This document shows, piece after piece, positions 23,715 through 34,125 of a stretch of DNA of 64,000 nucleotides; positions within the stretch are counted from its first letter, which is position 1, and each line of letters opens with the position of its first letter. The position numbers and the translations under genes were made by a program. The DNA lies in NCBI RefSeq assembly GCF_932276165.1, contig NC_063984.1:3417501-3481500 (forward strand), in the 5' to 3' direction. A model generated the notes under the pieces. That model was not told where the DNA came from, did no database searches, and was given only the letters and a program-made list of their open reading frames with translations. Source of the DNA: Plutella xylostella. Taxonomy: Eukaryota > Arthropoda > Insecta > Lepidoptera > Plutellidae.

Positions 23715-25104
23715 TTAAATCTCATTGGGCACTTTCCCTTCACAATCACTAGCACCATTTTCTTCCTCTTTAACTGGTTTACTGGTGACCACAAAATTAT
23801 GTCCACCCCCAGCATAAACTCTCATTATTAGACTATTGTCCCCAGTATCTATAGGCACGAGGGTGGGATGAAACACTGCATCTCCCGAGCCTGTGCCGGT
23901 GTTGGCATGCTCGTTCCAGCCCCATGCCCACAGAGTGTTATCAGCTGCCAAGCAAATTGTATGCTCAGATCCTATTGCTATGTCTTTTATTTGCCTATCA
24001 TCTGAAAATAGATGTAATTTATTAGTTAATTATGTGTGAGATTGTTAAGTAAGTTGTCCTTTTTACCCGACTGCCAAAGGAGGAGGGTAATGCTTTAGAT
24101 TTACAGATTACACACCTGGTAATGAAACATTTACTAGTTTTCCAAAATTAGCTTCCTTTGATGTGCCAAGCTGTCCATAGTTATTTCTGCCCCATGTTAG
24201 TATTTTACCATTACCCAACCACAGCAAAGCATTTGTCCACCCACTCAATAGCTTTTTGACATCTTGTCTCACATCTATATCAATTTTCTGAGGGTCAAAA
24301 ATTTTCTTATACTTCTCTGGGCTCAGCAATAGTTGGCCATGCTTATTGTCTCCCCACACATACAGGGCATATTCCTCTGAGCTCCAAGCTAGTGTATGGT
24401 TCTGCCCACAAGCAATGTGAGATATTTTACCCACTTTTGATACCTTTTCAAACCTGTCTGCTGAGAGGATTTCTTCACCAAGACCCAACTGTCCATACTT
24501 TCCACAGCCTGTAATCCAGACTTCACCTTTAGAATTGACAATGGCAGTGTGGCGCAATCCCATTGATACTGACTTAGCATTAACTTGCAGTCTTATAGGC
24601 TTCATGGATTCTTTGAAATGGCTTTTAGGGAGTCCAAGCTGGCCATGACTGTTGGAGCCCCACACAAAGAGGAATTGGTCATCTGACACTGCACAGCTGA
24701 AGTCCCAGCCGCATGCAATTTTGTAAAAGTTAATACCACTCAATGGCCATACTCTGTGAAACTGATGAGCTTCCTGTTCGTCGCCGAGCTGCTTCCTGTG
24801 GTTCCAGCCGCATGAGAACAGCTTGCCCTCTCCATCCAGGAGCAGAGAATGACCTCCACCACAAACAATCTCACTGATACTTTGAAATAAATCTGTACAG
24901 TCAATCTTTGTGGGTTTATCTAATTGCTCATTGACAAGGTTTTGACCAAGTTGTCCATGTGAATTCGCACCCTATAAAAGAAAAGAAAGGATAATATTTA
25001 TAAATTTTGATTAAGTTACTTACCACACAGATTAGGTTATGAAGGTTAAATAAGTTCCGATAATAATTATATAGATTGCTAGTTACCCAAGACCAAAGAA
25101 ACAT
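23715..25104 (-). CDS. SERGEF: RCC1-repeat protein, SERGEF-like
   Basis: Three exons on the minus strand: 25104-25087 (only six codons, MFLWSW), 24971-24116, 24001-23715. Phases fit and total 386 residues. It is built almost wholly of RCC1 beta-propeller repeats, recognisable from WGANSHGQLG, FSCGWNHRKQLG, ACGWDFSCAVSD, VWGSNSHGQLGL, ITGCGKYGQLGLGEE, VWGDNKHGQL, LTWGRNNYGQLG and AWGWNEHANTG. About seven blades are expected and visible. Length and the ACGWDF motif fit secretion-regulating guanine nucleotide exchange factor, a single-propeller RCC1 protein linked to exocyst/secretory control. The exact ortholog assignment is less sure than the fold. The tiny first exon is chosen because TGG/GTAACT joins in frame to GGTGCGAATTCA and completes the first propeller strand. 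Its start codon lies 197 bases from a LINE insertion. Confidence 0.8.
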
Positions 25105-25300
25105 TATAAATTAAGATATTGTGAATGTGTGATATATAATTTATTTTGTAATAAATTAATTGAATATTTGATTTGTTTTGATTGTTTTACTCGATCCAAT
25201 CATCCAATCCATATCCAATCCGATTCCGATTCGATTACGATTTCCGACACAAGTTGACAGTTGACAACATTTTGACGTTACACTTCAGACTTCTATTGTA
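25105..25300. promoter_or_regulatory. SERGEF promoter remnant with LINE target site
   Basis: The 5' flank of SERGEF. It carries AAGTTGACAGTTGACAACAT (25251-25270) and ends in the first copy of the LINE target duplication, GACTTCTATTGTA (25288-25300). The other half of the original spacer resumes at 30624. Confidence 0.5.
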
Positions 25301-25301
25301 C

Positions 25302-26723
25302 CCCCCGGACCCGCCGCCGGACCCCGGCCCTACTCCTATTCCTCCTTCTCCACCACTCTTCCCTGAAACCCCTCAGGAATCAAGCCGTAAGCGCCCCCAT
25401 GAGGAGCCAATTACTGACTCAGGAAAAAGAGTTATCACGGACCCAGAAATTGCGTCTGCATCCATCCAGTCGATGTATACGCACCCTAGCCTCAACGAAA
25501 ACAACAAAAGGTACGAATTGCAAGATGTAGGACCATTTATTGTCCACGTTTCGAGACTAGAGTCATCCCCCTCTCAAGGTACTTCCCTAAAAGCTATCAA
25601 ATTCGGCCAGTTTCTACATAAAAACAAAATTGCCAATATTACCCGTGACGGAGTTAAAGTAGTCGGTCGAAACAGAGTAGCTGTCGAATTCTGCACTGCA
25701 GCTGACGCAAACAAATTTATGCAAGATCCACTGCTTAATGAAAATGGATACAAGGTAGGCATCCCAACATACAGCATCACCAGGATGGGTGTATGTAAAG
25801 ATGTTCCACGGGACTTGTCAATGGATGAATTTGTGAATTCACTTGATCTTCCCCAAGGTTGCGGTCATGTGCTAAGAGCAAGGAGATTCAGTAGGAAGAA
25901 TAAAGACAGTGATGGAAAGGTTTCCTGGATTCCAACTCAAACAGTAGTCATCACTTTCAGAGGTCAAGTCTTACCAGAAAAGATTTACTCGTACAAAGCG
26001 ACAGTCATTGTAGAGCCTTATAAATTCCCCACCATCCAATGCAGAGCTTGCTGCCGTTTTGGTCACGTGAAGGCACAATGCCGTTCCAAGCCCAGATGTT
26101 ACCGTTGTGCTCAACCACATGATGGTGAAAATTGCACCATATCCCAGGAAAATGCTTCATGCCTACACTGCTCCGGCAGACATTTCTCAACAAACCTAAA
26201 CTGCCCTGAGCATTCTAGGCAAAAATTTGTTAAATTGATTATGTCTCAAGACAATATTTCCTTCTCTGAAGCAAATGCCAAGGTCCCTAGCAGTAGGAAA
26301 CCATACGCAGAAGTTGCCAAATCTCCATCTTCTACACAAAATTCACCATCAGCCTCTCCCCCATCACAGACCACCTCATACAGGAAAACGGTATTCACCC
26401 AAAGGCGTCCCCATGCCCCCCTTGGTAAGAGCTATGATAAGCAAGCTCACAACAGCCTAATTGCTGATGTTTCATCTTCTCTTCCCAATGGATGCGCCCT
26501 CAATAATAACTCTCCCTCTTCCTCTATTTCAACATCTACACTCCCAGTAACTCCTAATGATAACCTTCTAGAGGTATTGATTTCCTCAATTATATGCATC
26601 GTGTCAAAATTCAATGATACAACCCTACCGCCCAACGTTGCCAATAAACTCAAACTTCTCTACCAATTCACAAATGGCTCTGACACCAATCCTTCAGTGG
26701 AATGCCCAGAGTCTGAATCGTAA
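25302..26723 (+). CDS. LINE ORF1 protein (gag-like, zinc knuckles), 5'-truncated
   Basis: Open from the element's first bases to TAA at 26721-26723. It is a nucleic-acid-binding ORF1. It starts with a Pro-rich region and a basic stretch (SSRKRPHEEP). After an RRM-like central part comes a run of Cys/His knuckles: CRACCRFGHVKAQC, CYRCAQPHDGENC and CLHCSGRHFSTNLNC. The C-terminal third is Ser/Pro-rich. No ATG lies before the QSMYTHPSL region, so the true start was lost with the 5' end. The frame runs by chance upstream into host DNA. It overlaps ORF2 by 50 bases. Confidence 0.85.
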   Translation, partial: PPDPPPDPGPTPIPPSPPLFPETPQESSRKRPHEEPITDSGKRVITDPEIASASIQSMYTHPSLNENNKRYELQDVGPFIVHVSRLESSPSQGTSLKAIKFGQFLHKNKIANITRDGVKVVGRNRVAVEFCTAADANKFMQDPLLNENGYKVGIPTYSITRMGVCKDVPRDLSMDEFVNSLDLPQGCGHVLRARRFSRKNKDSDGKVSWIPTQTVVITFRGQVLPEKIYSYKATVIVEPYKFPTIQCRACCRFGHVKAQCRSKPRCYRCAQPHDGENCTISQENASCLHCSGRHFSTNLNCPEHSRQKFVKLIMSQDNISFSEANAKVPSSRKPYAEVAKSPSSTQNSPSASPPSQTTSYRKTVFTQRRPHAPLGKSYDKQAHNSLIADVSSSLPNGCALNNNSPSSSISTSTLPVTPNDNLLEVLISSIICIVSKFNDTTLPPNVANKLKLLYQFTNGSDTNPSVECPESES

Positions 26724-29700
26724 AAAATCTGAACTTTTACTCTTGATAGATAAACTTCAACCTGTTGTCGTTGCCGTCTCGGAGACATGGTTCTTGCCGG
26801 GTTCCCGATTCCGGGTGCCAGGGTACTCCTGTTTGCGGGACGACAGAGACGACGGGTATGCAGGCTGCGCTTTGTTTGTGAAGCGCTCCATTGTCTACTC
26901 CTCTCTCCCCATCCCTGCACACGGGTATGGATTTAATGTGGTGGCTCTTAGAGCTCTAAACATTACATTTGTATCCGTGTATTTCCCAGATCCCCATCCT
27001 TCCCTTCTCCCTCCTTTTTTTAATATTATTTCCTCTCTACCGGGGCCATTCTTGATCATGGGTGACTTTAATGCACACCATGTATCATGGGGCTCCTATC
27101 ACAGTGACAGTTTTGGAATTGAAATAATTGAAATGCTTGATTCCCTTGACCTCTGTATACTAAATGACGGATCTCCTACTCGTCGCGTTCTCCCCTCTCA
27201 GAATCCTAAGAGTGCTGTCGATCTTTCCATCTGTTCTCCTTCCCTGGCTACATTAATGTCTTGGCGGGCCCTCCCGAATACCTATGGTAGCGACCATTTC
27301 CCAATCGACATAACTATATCCAATAGACCATCTTTTATTCAAAATTTTAACCCATTTCCAAGATACAAGGTGAGCCAAAAAGCGTGGCAGAGTTTTGTTG
27401 AGTCTGTCGAAAATAAAGTCAATCTGATCCCCCCTTGTTCTCCAGATAACTTTATGAACAACTATTCTGAGTTTGAAAACGCACTAACATCTTCTTCTAA
27501 GCCAACAAAATCAAAAAGACGCTCAAGGGTCTCCCCTCCTTGGTGGGATTCTGAATGCACAGAAGCAATTAAACAGCGAAATGATGCAGAAGATGCTTAT
27601 TCGGTTGCAATGAGCCCAGAAAATTTTGTTGAATATAAGCGTTGTGCAGCCCGTACTAGAAGGCTATTATTAAAGAAAAAAAAGCAAGGTTGGATCAGAT
27701 TCTGCGAAAACCTCTCTCCTATGACTCCCGCTTCCATCATTTGGAGACAAATAAGAATATTTCGTGGGTCCTTAAATGCACAGAATGTGTTGTCCAACGA
27801 TCCTGCGGTTTGGCTGGATGATTTCTCTGACAGACTGGCTCCACCATTTGTTCCAAACTTTGATTATCTTCCTCTACCTCCTTCTGTTCTCCCATCCTCA
27901 CATAGTTTAGACTCCCCATTCTCAATTGAGGAATTGGAATCTGCTATCCATGGTTTGAGAGACTCGTCTCCGGGCATTGATGGCATTCCATATTCCTTTA
28001 TCTCTAAGTCGAGCTCCAGAGTCAAGCATTTCTATTTAGAATTATCAAATTATTTCTTTGAATATGGGGTTCTCCCTGATTCATGGAAGAAACAGATAGT
28101 ATTGCCTATTTTAAAACCCGGCAAAGATCCAAATGATCCCAATTCTAGACGACCAATAGCCTTATCGTCTGTTTTATCTAAGATAACGGAACATATGATC
28201 AAAACTAGACTGGAATGGTTGGTCGAAAATAGAAACCTCATAGCTAAGTCTCAATACGGATTCAGAAAGGGTATGGGTACACTAGACAGTCTGGGTATTC
28301 TGGTCACAGATATCCAGACAGCATTCAAAAGAAAAGAATATCTGGTAGGTGTTTTCCTCGACGTGGCTTCTGCGTATGATAACGTTCTCCTTCCAATACT
28401 CAGGCAGAAACTGCAACATCTGAGTATCCCTGAGAGGCTGACCCGTTTAATATGCAACCTCCTCGCGGAGAGACTTATTTATATTAAGTGCCCAAATTCA
28501 TCCATTGACAATCCTAAACTTGTATGGAAAGGACTTCCCCAAGGTTCAGTATTAAGTCCACTCCTGTATAACATATACACTCATGACCTGGAACAGTCTG
28601 TAAACTGTTTTTGCGAAATTTTGCAGTATGCTGATGACATAGCGTTATACTTTGCTAGCCCATCAATAAGCGAAGCTAATGTTTCTCTGAACCTAGCCAT
28701 GAGATATCTAACTGACTGGTTGCACGAGCATGGCCTTTCATTATCTGTTGCCAAGTGCTCCAGCGTGGTGTTCACCAAGAAACGGTATGTACCAGATATT
28801 GAAATCGTTGTAGGTGACGATGTAATCCCTGTTGACAACAAGGTAAAATTTCTAGGTGTTATTCTCGACACACGCCTAACAGGTGTTCCGCATTTAAATT
28901 ACGTCGCTCAGAAATGTGAAAAAGGCGTTAACGTCCTAAGATCCCTGTCTGGAGTTTGGTGGGGTGCTCACCCCTATACTCAAAAACTAGTATATAACGC
29001 TGTGGTGCGCAGCCATTTCGATTATGCGAGTTTTATCTTAGACCCTAGCAATAAGGCTGCTTCAGAAAAATTAAATAAACTCCAATATAAATGTCTGCGC
29101 ATTATAACTGGTGCCATGAAGTCTTCCCCGACCAACGCTCTACAAGTGGAATGTGTGGAACCTCCCCTCTTTCTCCGTAGACAATTTCTATGTGACAGAT
29201 TCTTTTACAAGATCTGTCAATTTACCTCTCACCCTCTCCTTTACAAATTAGGTACCCTTCAACATCTATCTACTGTTCAGATCAATGAATCCCCATTAAC
29301 AGTCCCACTTCTGCTGAGAAGCTTCATCAGATTCTCTAGACTTCCCAACACGACAGTGACGTTTCTCTCTAACCCTATGTTTAGCACCTCTTATGACGCC
29401 CTTACCTTTCAACCAAATATCATTACCGATTTTGGTGTGGGAAAAGATTCTCCTGACGCTAACCAAACCTTCAACTGTTTGGTAAGTAAAATGTTTTCAG
29501 ATTGGTTATGCATATACACAGATGCATCCAAACCGTCAGACACTAGCGACACTGGCCTGGCAGTATGGATCCCCAAATTCAAGATTATTCTTAGTTTTAA
29601 ACGCCCTCCCGAGTCTTCTGTCTTCACAGGTGAAGCTACAGCAATCTATGAGGCCCTGCTTTATGTAGAGTCTCATAATCTTCAAAATTCCATTATCTTT

Positions 29701-30372
29701 TCTGATTCATTGAGCTGCTTACACGCCATAATTTCATTCCCTTTTCGGAGTAAATCCAAATTCCCTATTATATTTAAAATTCGAGAGTGTTTACACCGCT
29801 GCGTTACCCGTGGCATCAATGTAGCTGTGGCTTGGATCCCAGGCCATAGCGGTATTGTCGGTAATGAGCGCGTAGACTCATATGCTAAGAATGCTGTCCA
29901 AACTGGTTTGCCGACTCATTATAAAAATTTTTCCCATGATCTTGCCTCACTTGCCAAGCCAAGACTTGAAAAATCTTGGCAAAAATTCTGGGATCTTTCA
30001 AAAACAATAAAGGGAAAGCATTATGCTGATATACAACCAAAAATACCCAATAGACCATGGTTTTTTAAGTCTAAGTATATTGACAAACGCACCACATCTA
30101 CAATCTGTCGACTGCGATTGGGCCACGTGTGTAGCCCAGTCCATTTGGCTAAGATCCGGGTCCGTGATAGCTCAATTTGCGACTGCGGGACGGACGAAGG
30201 CACAGTAGAACACCTACTGTTCAGTTGTCCAAAACTCCAATCCTCTATATACGACTCCCTACCTCCTTCAATCCCTCGTCCTGTTAATGTGAAGTGTCTA
30301 CTAACCTATGTCCATTCCTCATTTGCAAATATTTTATCAACTTTTCTTAAAACTAACAACATTACACTCTAA
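26674..30372 (+). CDS. LINE ORF2: endonuclease, reverse transcriptase, RNase H
   Basis: 1232 residues. The ATG at 26674 (MALTPILQWNAQSLNRKKSE) starts directly at the endonuclease domain; an upstream in-frame codon at 26614 is less likely because it lies deep in ORF1. The apurinic-type endonuclease has VSETW, IMGDFNAHH and YGSDHFPI. The reverse transcriptase has LDVASAYDNV, GLPQGSVLSPLLYNIYTHDL and the catalytic QYADDIALYFAS (about residue 650). RNase H follows with IYTDASKP, GEATAIYEAL, FSDSLSCLHA and WIPGHSGIVGNE (about 945-1060), so all the acidic residues are visible. A C-terminal Cys/His region (CDCGTDEGTVEHLLFSC) ends the protein. The frame is uninterrupted, so the copy may encode a working enzyme. 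Confidence 0.93.
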   Translation: MALTPILQWNAQSLNRKKSELLLLIDKLQPVVVAVSETWFLPGSRFRVPGYSCLRDDRDDGYAGCALFVKRSIVYSSLPIPAHGYGFNVVALRALNITFVSVYFPDPHPSLLPPFFNIISSLPGPFLIMGDFNAHHVSWGSYHSDSFGIEIIEMLDSLDLCILNDGSPTRRVLPSQNPKSAVDLSICSPSLATLMSWRALPNTYGSDHFPIDITISNRPSFIQNFNPFPRYKVSQKAWQSFVESVENKVNLIPPCSPDNFMNNYSEFENALTSSSKPTKSKRRSRVSPPWWDSECTEAIKQRNDAEDAYSVAMSPENFVEYKRCAARTRRLLLKKKKQGWIRFCENLSPMTPASIIWRQIRIFRGSLNAQNVLSNDPAVWLDDFSDRLAPPFVPNFDYLPLPPSVLPSSHSLDSPFSIEELESAIHGLRDSSPGIDGIPYSFISKSSSRVKHFYLELSNYFFEYGVLPDSWKKQIVLPILKPGKDPNDPNSRRPIALSSVLSKITEHMIKTRLEWLVENRNLIAKSQYGFRKGMGTLDSLGILVTDIQTAFKRKEYLVGVFLDVASAYDNVLLPILRQKLQHLSIPERLTRLICNLLAERLIYIKCPNSSIDNPKLVWKGLPQGSVLSPLLYNIYTHDLEQSVNCFCEILQYADDIALYFASPSISEANVSLNLAMRYLTDWLHEHGLSLSVAKCSSVVFTKKRYVPDIEIVVGDDVIPVDNKVKFLGVILDTRLTGVPHLNYVAQKCEKGVNVLRSLSGVWWGAHPYTQKLVYNAVVRSHFDYASFILDPSNKAASEKLNKLQYKCLRIITGAMKSSPTNALQVECVEPPLFLRRQFLCDRFFYKICQFTSHPLLYKLGTLQHLSTVQINESPLTVPLLLRSFIRFSRLPNTTVTFLSNPMFSTSYDALTFQPNIITDFGVGKDSPDANQTFNCLVSKMFSDWLCIYTDASKPSDTSDTGLAVWIPKFKIILSFKRPPESSVFTGEATAIYEALLYVESHNLQNSIIFSDSLSCLHAIISFPFRSKSKFPIIFKIRECLHRCVTRGINVAVAWIPGHSGIVGNERVDSYAKNAVQTGLPTHYKNFSHDLASLAKPRLEKSWQKFWDLSKTIKGKHYADIQPKIPNRPWFFKSKYIDKRTTSTICRLRLGHVCSPVHLAKIRVRDSSICDCGTDEGTVEHLLFSCPKLQSSIYDSLPPSIPRPVNVKCLLTYVHSSFANILSTFLKTNNITL

Positions 30373-30623
30373 CAGTCCTCCCCTTCGAAATTAATAATGT
30401 AAATACATGTGATCGTTATACTAACATTAATCTACTAACTTTTGTTTGTGTTGTCTTGTTTCAGAATATTCATTCTCTGACTGAAATACATCAATCAGTA
30501 AACAAGGCAAAATAAAATACCGTGCAATCTCCAACACATGTTATTGGCGGAATTGACAGTGTTAGTCACACACAGTCAGAGAGCCACAAAAACAAAAATT
30601 GAATTGAATTGACTTCTATTGTA

Positions 30624-31358
30624 GGTACTCTGTGGCAACGTTTATTATTCTGAGCTTTAAAATATGTGCAATGGCGAGATGAGCGTGCAGAAGGTCCTCA
30701 GTCAGTTCATAATCGTCCACGACGCCGACGTAGAGGTGGCGCAATGCGATAGGCACGCACTTTTATTTATTACCCTATGGCGAAGGTTGGATGATTTTCT
30801 GACAACGAGTCAATAAAGAGTTAGCAAGAGCGTTATTATTCTGAGTTCTAGGGATACAAAAGCAGAACTTCGAACGCAGCCTCAGCTGTCAAAAGGTCAA
30901 AAACACCGGAGGGTGTCAGAAGGTGATTGTTTTGCATCTCTCTTTGTCTCGCAAAAATAATAGAGACAGAGAACGCGTTTCACGGCTTCCATTCGATCGA
31001 AGTCGACTTGAGTTGCATCTTGCAGTGTTGTGTTTTGTCGGTATTTTGCATCTTCTATTTTGATTTTAACTCAAAACTTTATCAATGTGAAGATAGTACG
31101 CTAGGTATTTCGATAGACTTTTTAGTTTTAGATATGAATATTTCCGCTGAAGTGTAAAAATGAGACTGTATTTTTGTACGACATAAGTTTTATACTACAA
31201 ATAGGTAAGTCAGTAATGAAATGAGAAAAAAATATTTATTTAACTTCCTAATCATACCTGTATAAATTTTTCAAACCATAACATTTATATTTTCATATCT
31301 TTGCCCAGCAGCGGACTACACAGGCTGCATAAAAAAAAACATTTATATTTTCAGTAAA
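30624..31358 (+). promoter_or_regulatory. promoter and 5' UTR of zeste-like gene
   Basis: Host DNA resumes after the second LINE target duplication. CTGTCAAAAGGTCAAAAAC occurs near 30886. A splice acceptor, TTTATATTTTCAG (31342-31354), lies four bases before the start codon, so a 5' UTR intron is likely; its donor is not clear. GCCCAGCAGCGGACTACACAG near 31306 is a retroposon fragment. Confidence 0.45.
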
Positions 31359-32987
31359 ATGGAAGCTAAAAAGCAGGCAACAGGAGCTCAGATCACTGCG
31401 TTGCTAGACTACATGCAGGAGAACCCGGAGTTGTCCAAGGGGCTGGTGAACTCCGGCCTGGAGCGGGAGGAGGTGGAGGCGCAGTGGAGGGAGCTTGCAC
31501 AGACCCTCAACAACATGGGGGGGTCAGTCAAATCTGTGGATAAATGGAAACAGGTATAATGTGGCCACAAAAATATTTATAGTCATGTTGGAGTGGTAAA
31601 ACTCTGTCCTCCTTATTTTTAAACAGAGACAAAAGATAGTTCTGCCTTAAACCTGGCTTTAGACTACTGATTTATATAAAATCTCTGAACTATAACCAGT
31701 TCTAAGACTTCTAAGCGAGAACTATTGTTAGTCTATGTATATTTTATCATTAGAGGGTGTATGAAAGTAGACCTTGTAATGAACCCTATTCAAGTTCTCG
31801 AGTGGAATTCCCTAACAGTAAAATGCTGCATAGTTATGATGCTCATCAGCCCACTGAACTGGCAATCTTAGTGGGGTAGCTGGTGCTAGCTGGATGGGAC
31901 ACAGTGTTGTGGCTTTCTGTGAGAAAGGTCTGTGCCCAGTAGTGAATAATTAGGGGGTTGATTATTGATTAGTATAACAGAAATTCATATTATAATATCA
32001 GCCCAAAATAAAACTATAGTTAAATTGTTTGGCTATGTTATGTCTAATCTTTATATTTTTGCACTTCACAGACATGGCGAGACTTGAAATCAAATTCGAA
32101 AAAGCGAGCCCTAAGAGCACAGCAGTACGAGCCAGGGGGCAGCACCAGTGCAGAGAATTCCCAGAGCGCCGACCCTAATGATAATGATAATGGAATGTAC
32201 TCTACTCCCAAGAAACGCTATGGTAATTTAATTATATGTAACAAAATATATTCATCTTCAATTTTATATATGTATATTAGGTATATGCACTCACGACTGT
32301 AATCCCCGAAAGGGTAGTCAGAGGTGGCTCACAAGCGAGCCACCCACTTTTCGCAGCACATTTGTACTCACGTAATAGGTTGCAAACCATATCACTGTTT
32401 ATTCATTCGTTCATCTTCAATTTTGTTCACCAAAATTAGGGTTACTGCTTATTTATATAAAAAACCTTATGTTTTAATGCTATTTAAAAATAATATTTGT
32501 TTCATTCTAGTCTCATTTGATGAGGAGCTCCTACGGATAGAAAGGGAAAAGCTGGAAGTGGACAGAGAATACAAAGTACAAAAGATAGAGGTATTGTCAA
32601 GGTAATGTTGATCTATTGATTTTTATTTTGTCATTAATCAAACTTTTGCTGACAAGCCATAAAACTAAAAAAAAAACACTAATATAGATATTTATTTTAT
32701 CTGGTCATATTGTATAGGAAGTTGCAAAAAAAGGTCCTTCAGGATAACCTCCTGAGTCAATCCATTCGGTTTAATAAACCACTTTTGCAATACCTTTTAT
32801 AGTATTTAGCCTCCTAAAATCGATATAAAAAACTTACTTCATGCATCATATTATTATTTAGAATCTAGACAATCTATTTTAGATTTAGATTTAAAAACGC
32901 TTGTGTCCTAATCTCACTTTATTATTCTTTTACAGGATAGCTGCTGCATTGGAAGAATTAGGTAGGAAAAAAGAAATAATAAAATAA
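31359..32987 (+). CDS. zeste-like Myb/SANT DNA-binding protein
   Basis: Four exons: 31359-31553, 32072-32222, 32511-32601, 32936-32987, with fitting phases, giving 162 residues. Residues 5-85 form a Myb/SANT-like domain of the regulatory-protein-zeste type: ATGAQITALLDYMQENPELS, then WRELAQTLNNMGGSVKSVDK and WKQTWRDLKSNSKKRA with the conserved tryptophans. A Ser/Asn-rich linker follows, then a charged C-terminal coiled coil (EELLRIEREKLEVDREYKVQ) likely used for dimerisation. Such short proteins are numerous in Lepidoptera and often derive from Harbinger-type transposon Myb genes, so domestication is possible. Overlapping AATAAA signals begin inside the stop region (32978-32988). Confidence 0.8.
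32285..32395 (-). repeat. interspersed repeat fragment in intron
   Basis: Has CCCCGAAAGGGTAGTCAGAGGTG and CCACCCACTTTTCGC. It is the reverse-complement counterpart of the block at 13745-13820 (AAAAGTGGGTGCATC...TACCCCGCAAGGGAG). A common lepidopteran repeat, here in the second intron of the zeste-like gene. Confidence 0.6.
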
Positions 32988-33089
32988 AAACTTAATTTAT
33001 ATAATTATGTTGTATCAATTATTTTTAACCGACTTCAAAAAAAGGAGGAGGTTCTCAATTCGTCGGGATATTTTTTTTAATTTTTTTTT

Positions 33090-33505
33090 ATGTATGTTCA
33101 CCGATAACTCCGCCGTTTATGAACCGATTTTGAAAATTCTTTTTTTGTTGTATTGGGTTGAGCTTCCAGGTGGTCCCATTTTTTTTTTCAGAATTTTATC
33201 TCACCCCTAAGGGTGGGTAAAGGGGTAAAAACAGGGTATGAATTTCCATTTTGGACACATATTAACCGATTCTAATGAAATTAAGAACGTAAATATAGTT
33301 CTTATAACAATAAAATATGATGGTGACCTTGAGCTGATCTGATGATGGAAACGGAAGGCAGTCAAGGGAACTCCTCAACGGTATATAGCAACTACCTCGT
33401 GTTTAGGCTTGAATGATTCGTATTGATTAGTAGGACTTTTTGGTATCATTTGCATCTTACTTTTGATTAAAAATTATTGCAAATAAACTAAAAACTATAA
33501 AATAA
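33090..33505 (+). repeat. dispersed repeat, copy 1 of a pair
   Basis: From TGTATGTTCACCGATAACTC to AAACTAAAAACTAT this matches 49571-49980 closely, with only scattered substitutions by eye. It includes GTGGGTAAAGGGGTAAAAAC and AGGCAGTCAAGGGAACTCC. It is preceded by ACCGACTTCAAAAAAAGGAG (33030), a frequent lepidopteran repeat start. No coding potential. Confidence 0.8.
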
Positions 33506-33799
33506 AATAATAATTAAAAAAAATAAAAAACCGACTTCAAAAAACCACTAAAATGCCTTTGTTCCCAGCCAGTCACACCTCAACCAGTCACACTGTTACT
33601 CGTTGGGAATTTTATGTTCAAAATTCCCATCAGTCCACACTCTGTTACTCGTTGAAACACCCTTTTCCTTCATTCCCAACGTGTCACATACAACTGTAAC
33701 ACTGTAACTAGTTGGGACTATGAAAATAAAAATTCCCAACAAGTCACAGTAACTTGTTGGGATTTTCAATGAAGAATTTTCCACCATAGACAAAAACCG

Positions 33800-34125
33800 A
33801 TTATAGAATAGAATACACTTTATTTGTACACCCCAAAAGAATAATAAAATATTCAAGTTGTAACTTAATTTGGATGCGGAAAGCTAAAGATCACATCCAG
33901 TGGCGTGCTTTGGGAGAGGCCTACGTCCAGCAGTGGACTGCTATAGGCTAAAGATGATGAACCTAAATAGGGTACAAAAGGCGGTCTTATCACTAAAAGC
34001 GATCTCTGCCAGACAACCTTTGGATGGAGGGAATAAGAGATTAAGGTAGGTGGCGCTAGTGAAACCTCATCAAGTCTTTTGAGCCAATACAAGAGTCCAA
34101 TGGATCTGAATTCCACCATATGCGA
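33800..34125 (-). repeat. LINE 3' end inside the 1.7-kb element
   Basis: On the minus strand it reads AAGGTTGTCTGGCAGAGATC...AGACCGCCTTTTGTACCC...GTGTACAAATAAAG, the same 3' end as at 51.60-51.72 kb. A second LINE tail (33897-33960, plus strand: GCGTGCTTTGGGAGAGGCC, CAGCAGTGGACTGC) interrupts it. Confidence 0.75.

Larger units (their letters stand above)
25301..30610 (+). mobile_element. young RNase H-bearing LINE (I-group-like), 5.3 kb
   Basis: A non-LTR retrotransposon with two overlapping frames. It is bounded by perfect 13-bp target duplications GACTTCTATTGTA at 25288-25300 and 30611-30623. It ends in a short GAATT repeat, not a poly(A) tract. The 5' end starts inside ORF1 without a leader or an ATG, so it is slightly 5'-truncated; ORF2 is intact with no stop. 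The RNase H domain after the RT argues for the I/LOA-type groups and against jockey, CR1 or R1. It separates the divergent SERGEF and zeste-like genes. Confidence 0.92.

Noticed and set aside
25182..25301. ORF1 of the LINE starting in host DNA
   Set aside because: The target duplication places the element border at 25301; the upstream frame is chance read-through in the SERGEF promoter.
26614..26673. Upstream in-frame start for LINE ORF2
   Set aside because: It begins well inside ORF1 at a non-ATG codon; the ATG at 26674 directly precedes the endonuclease domain.
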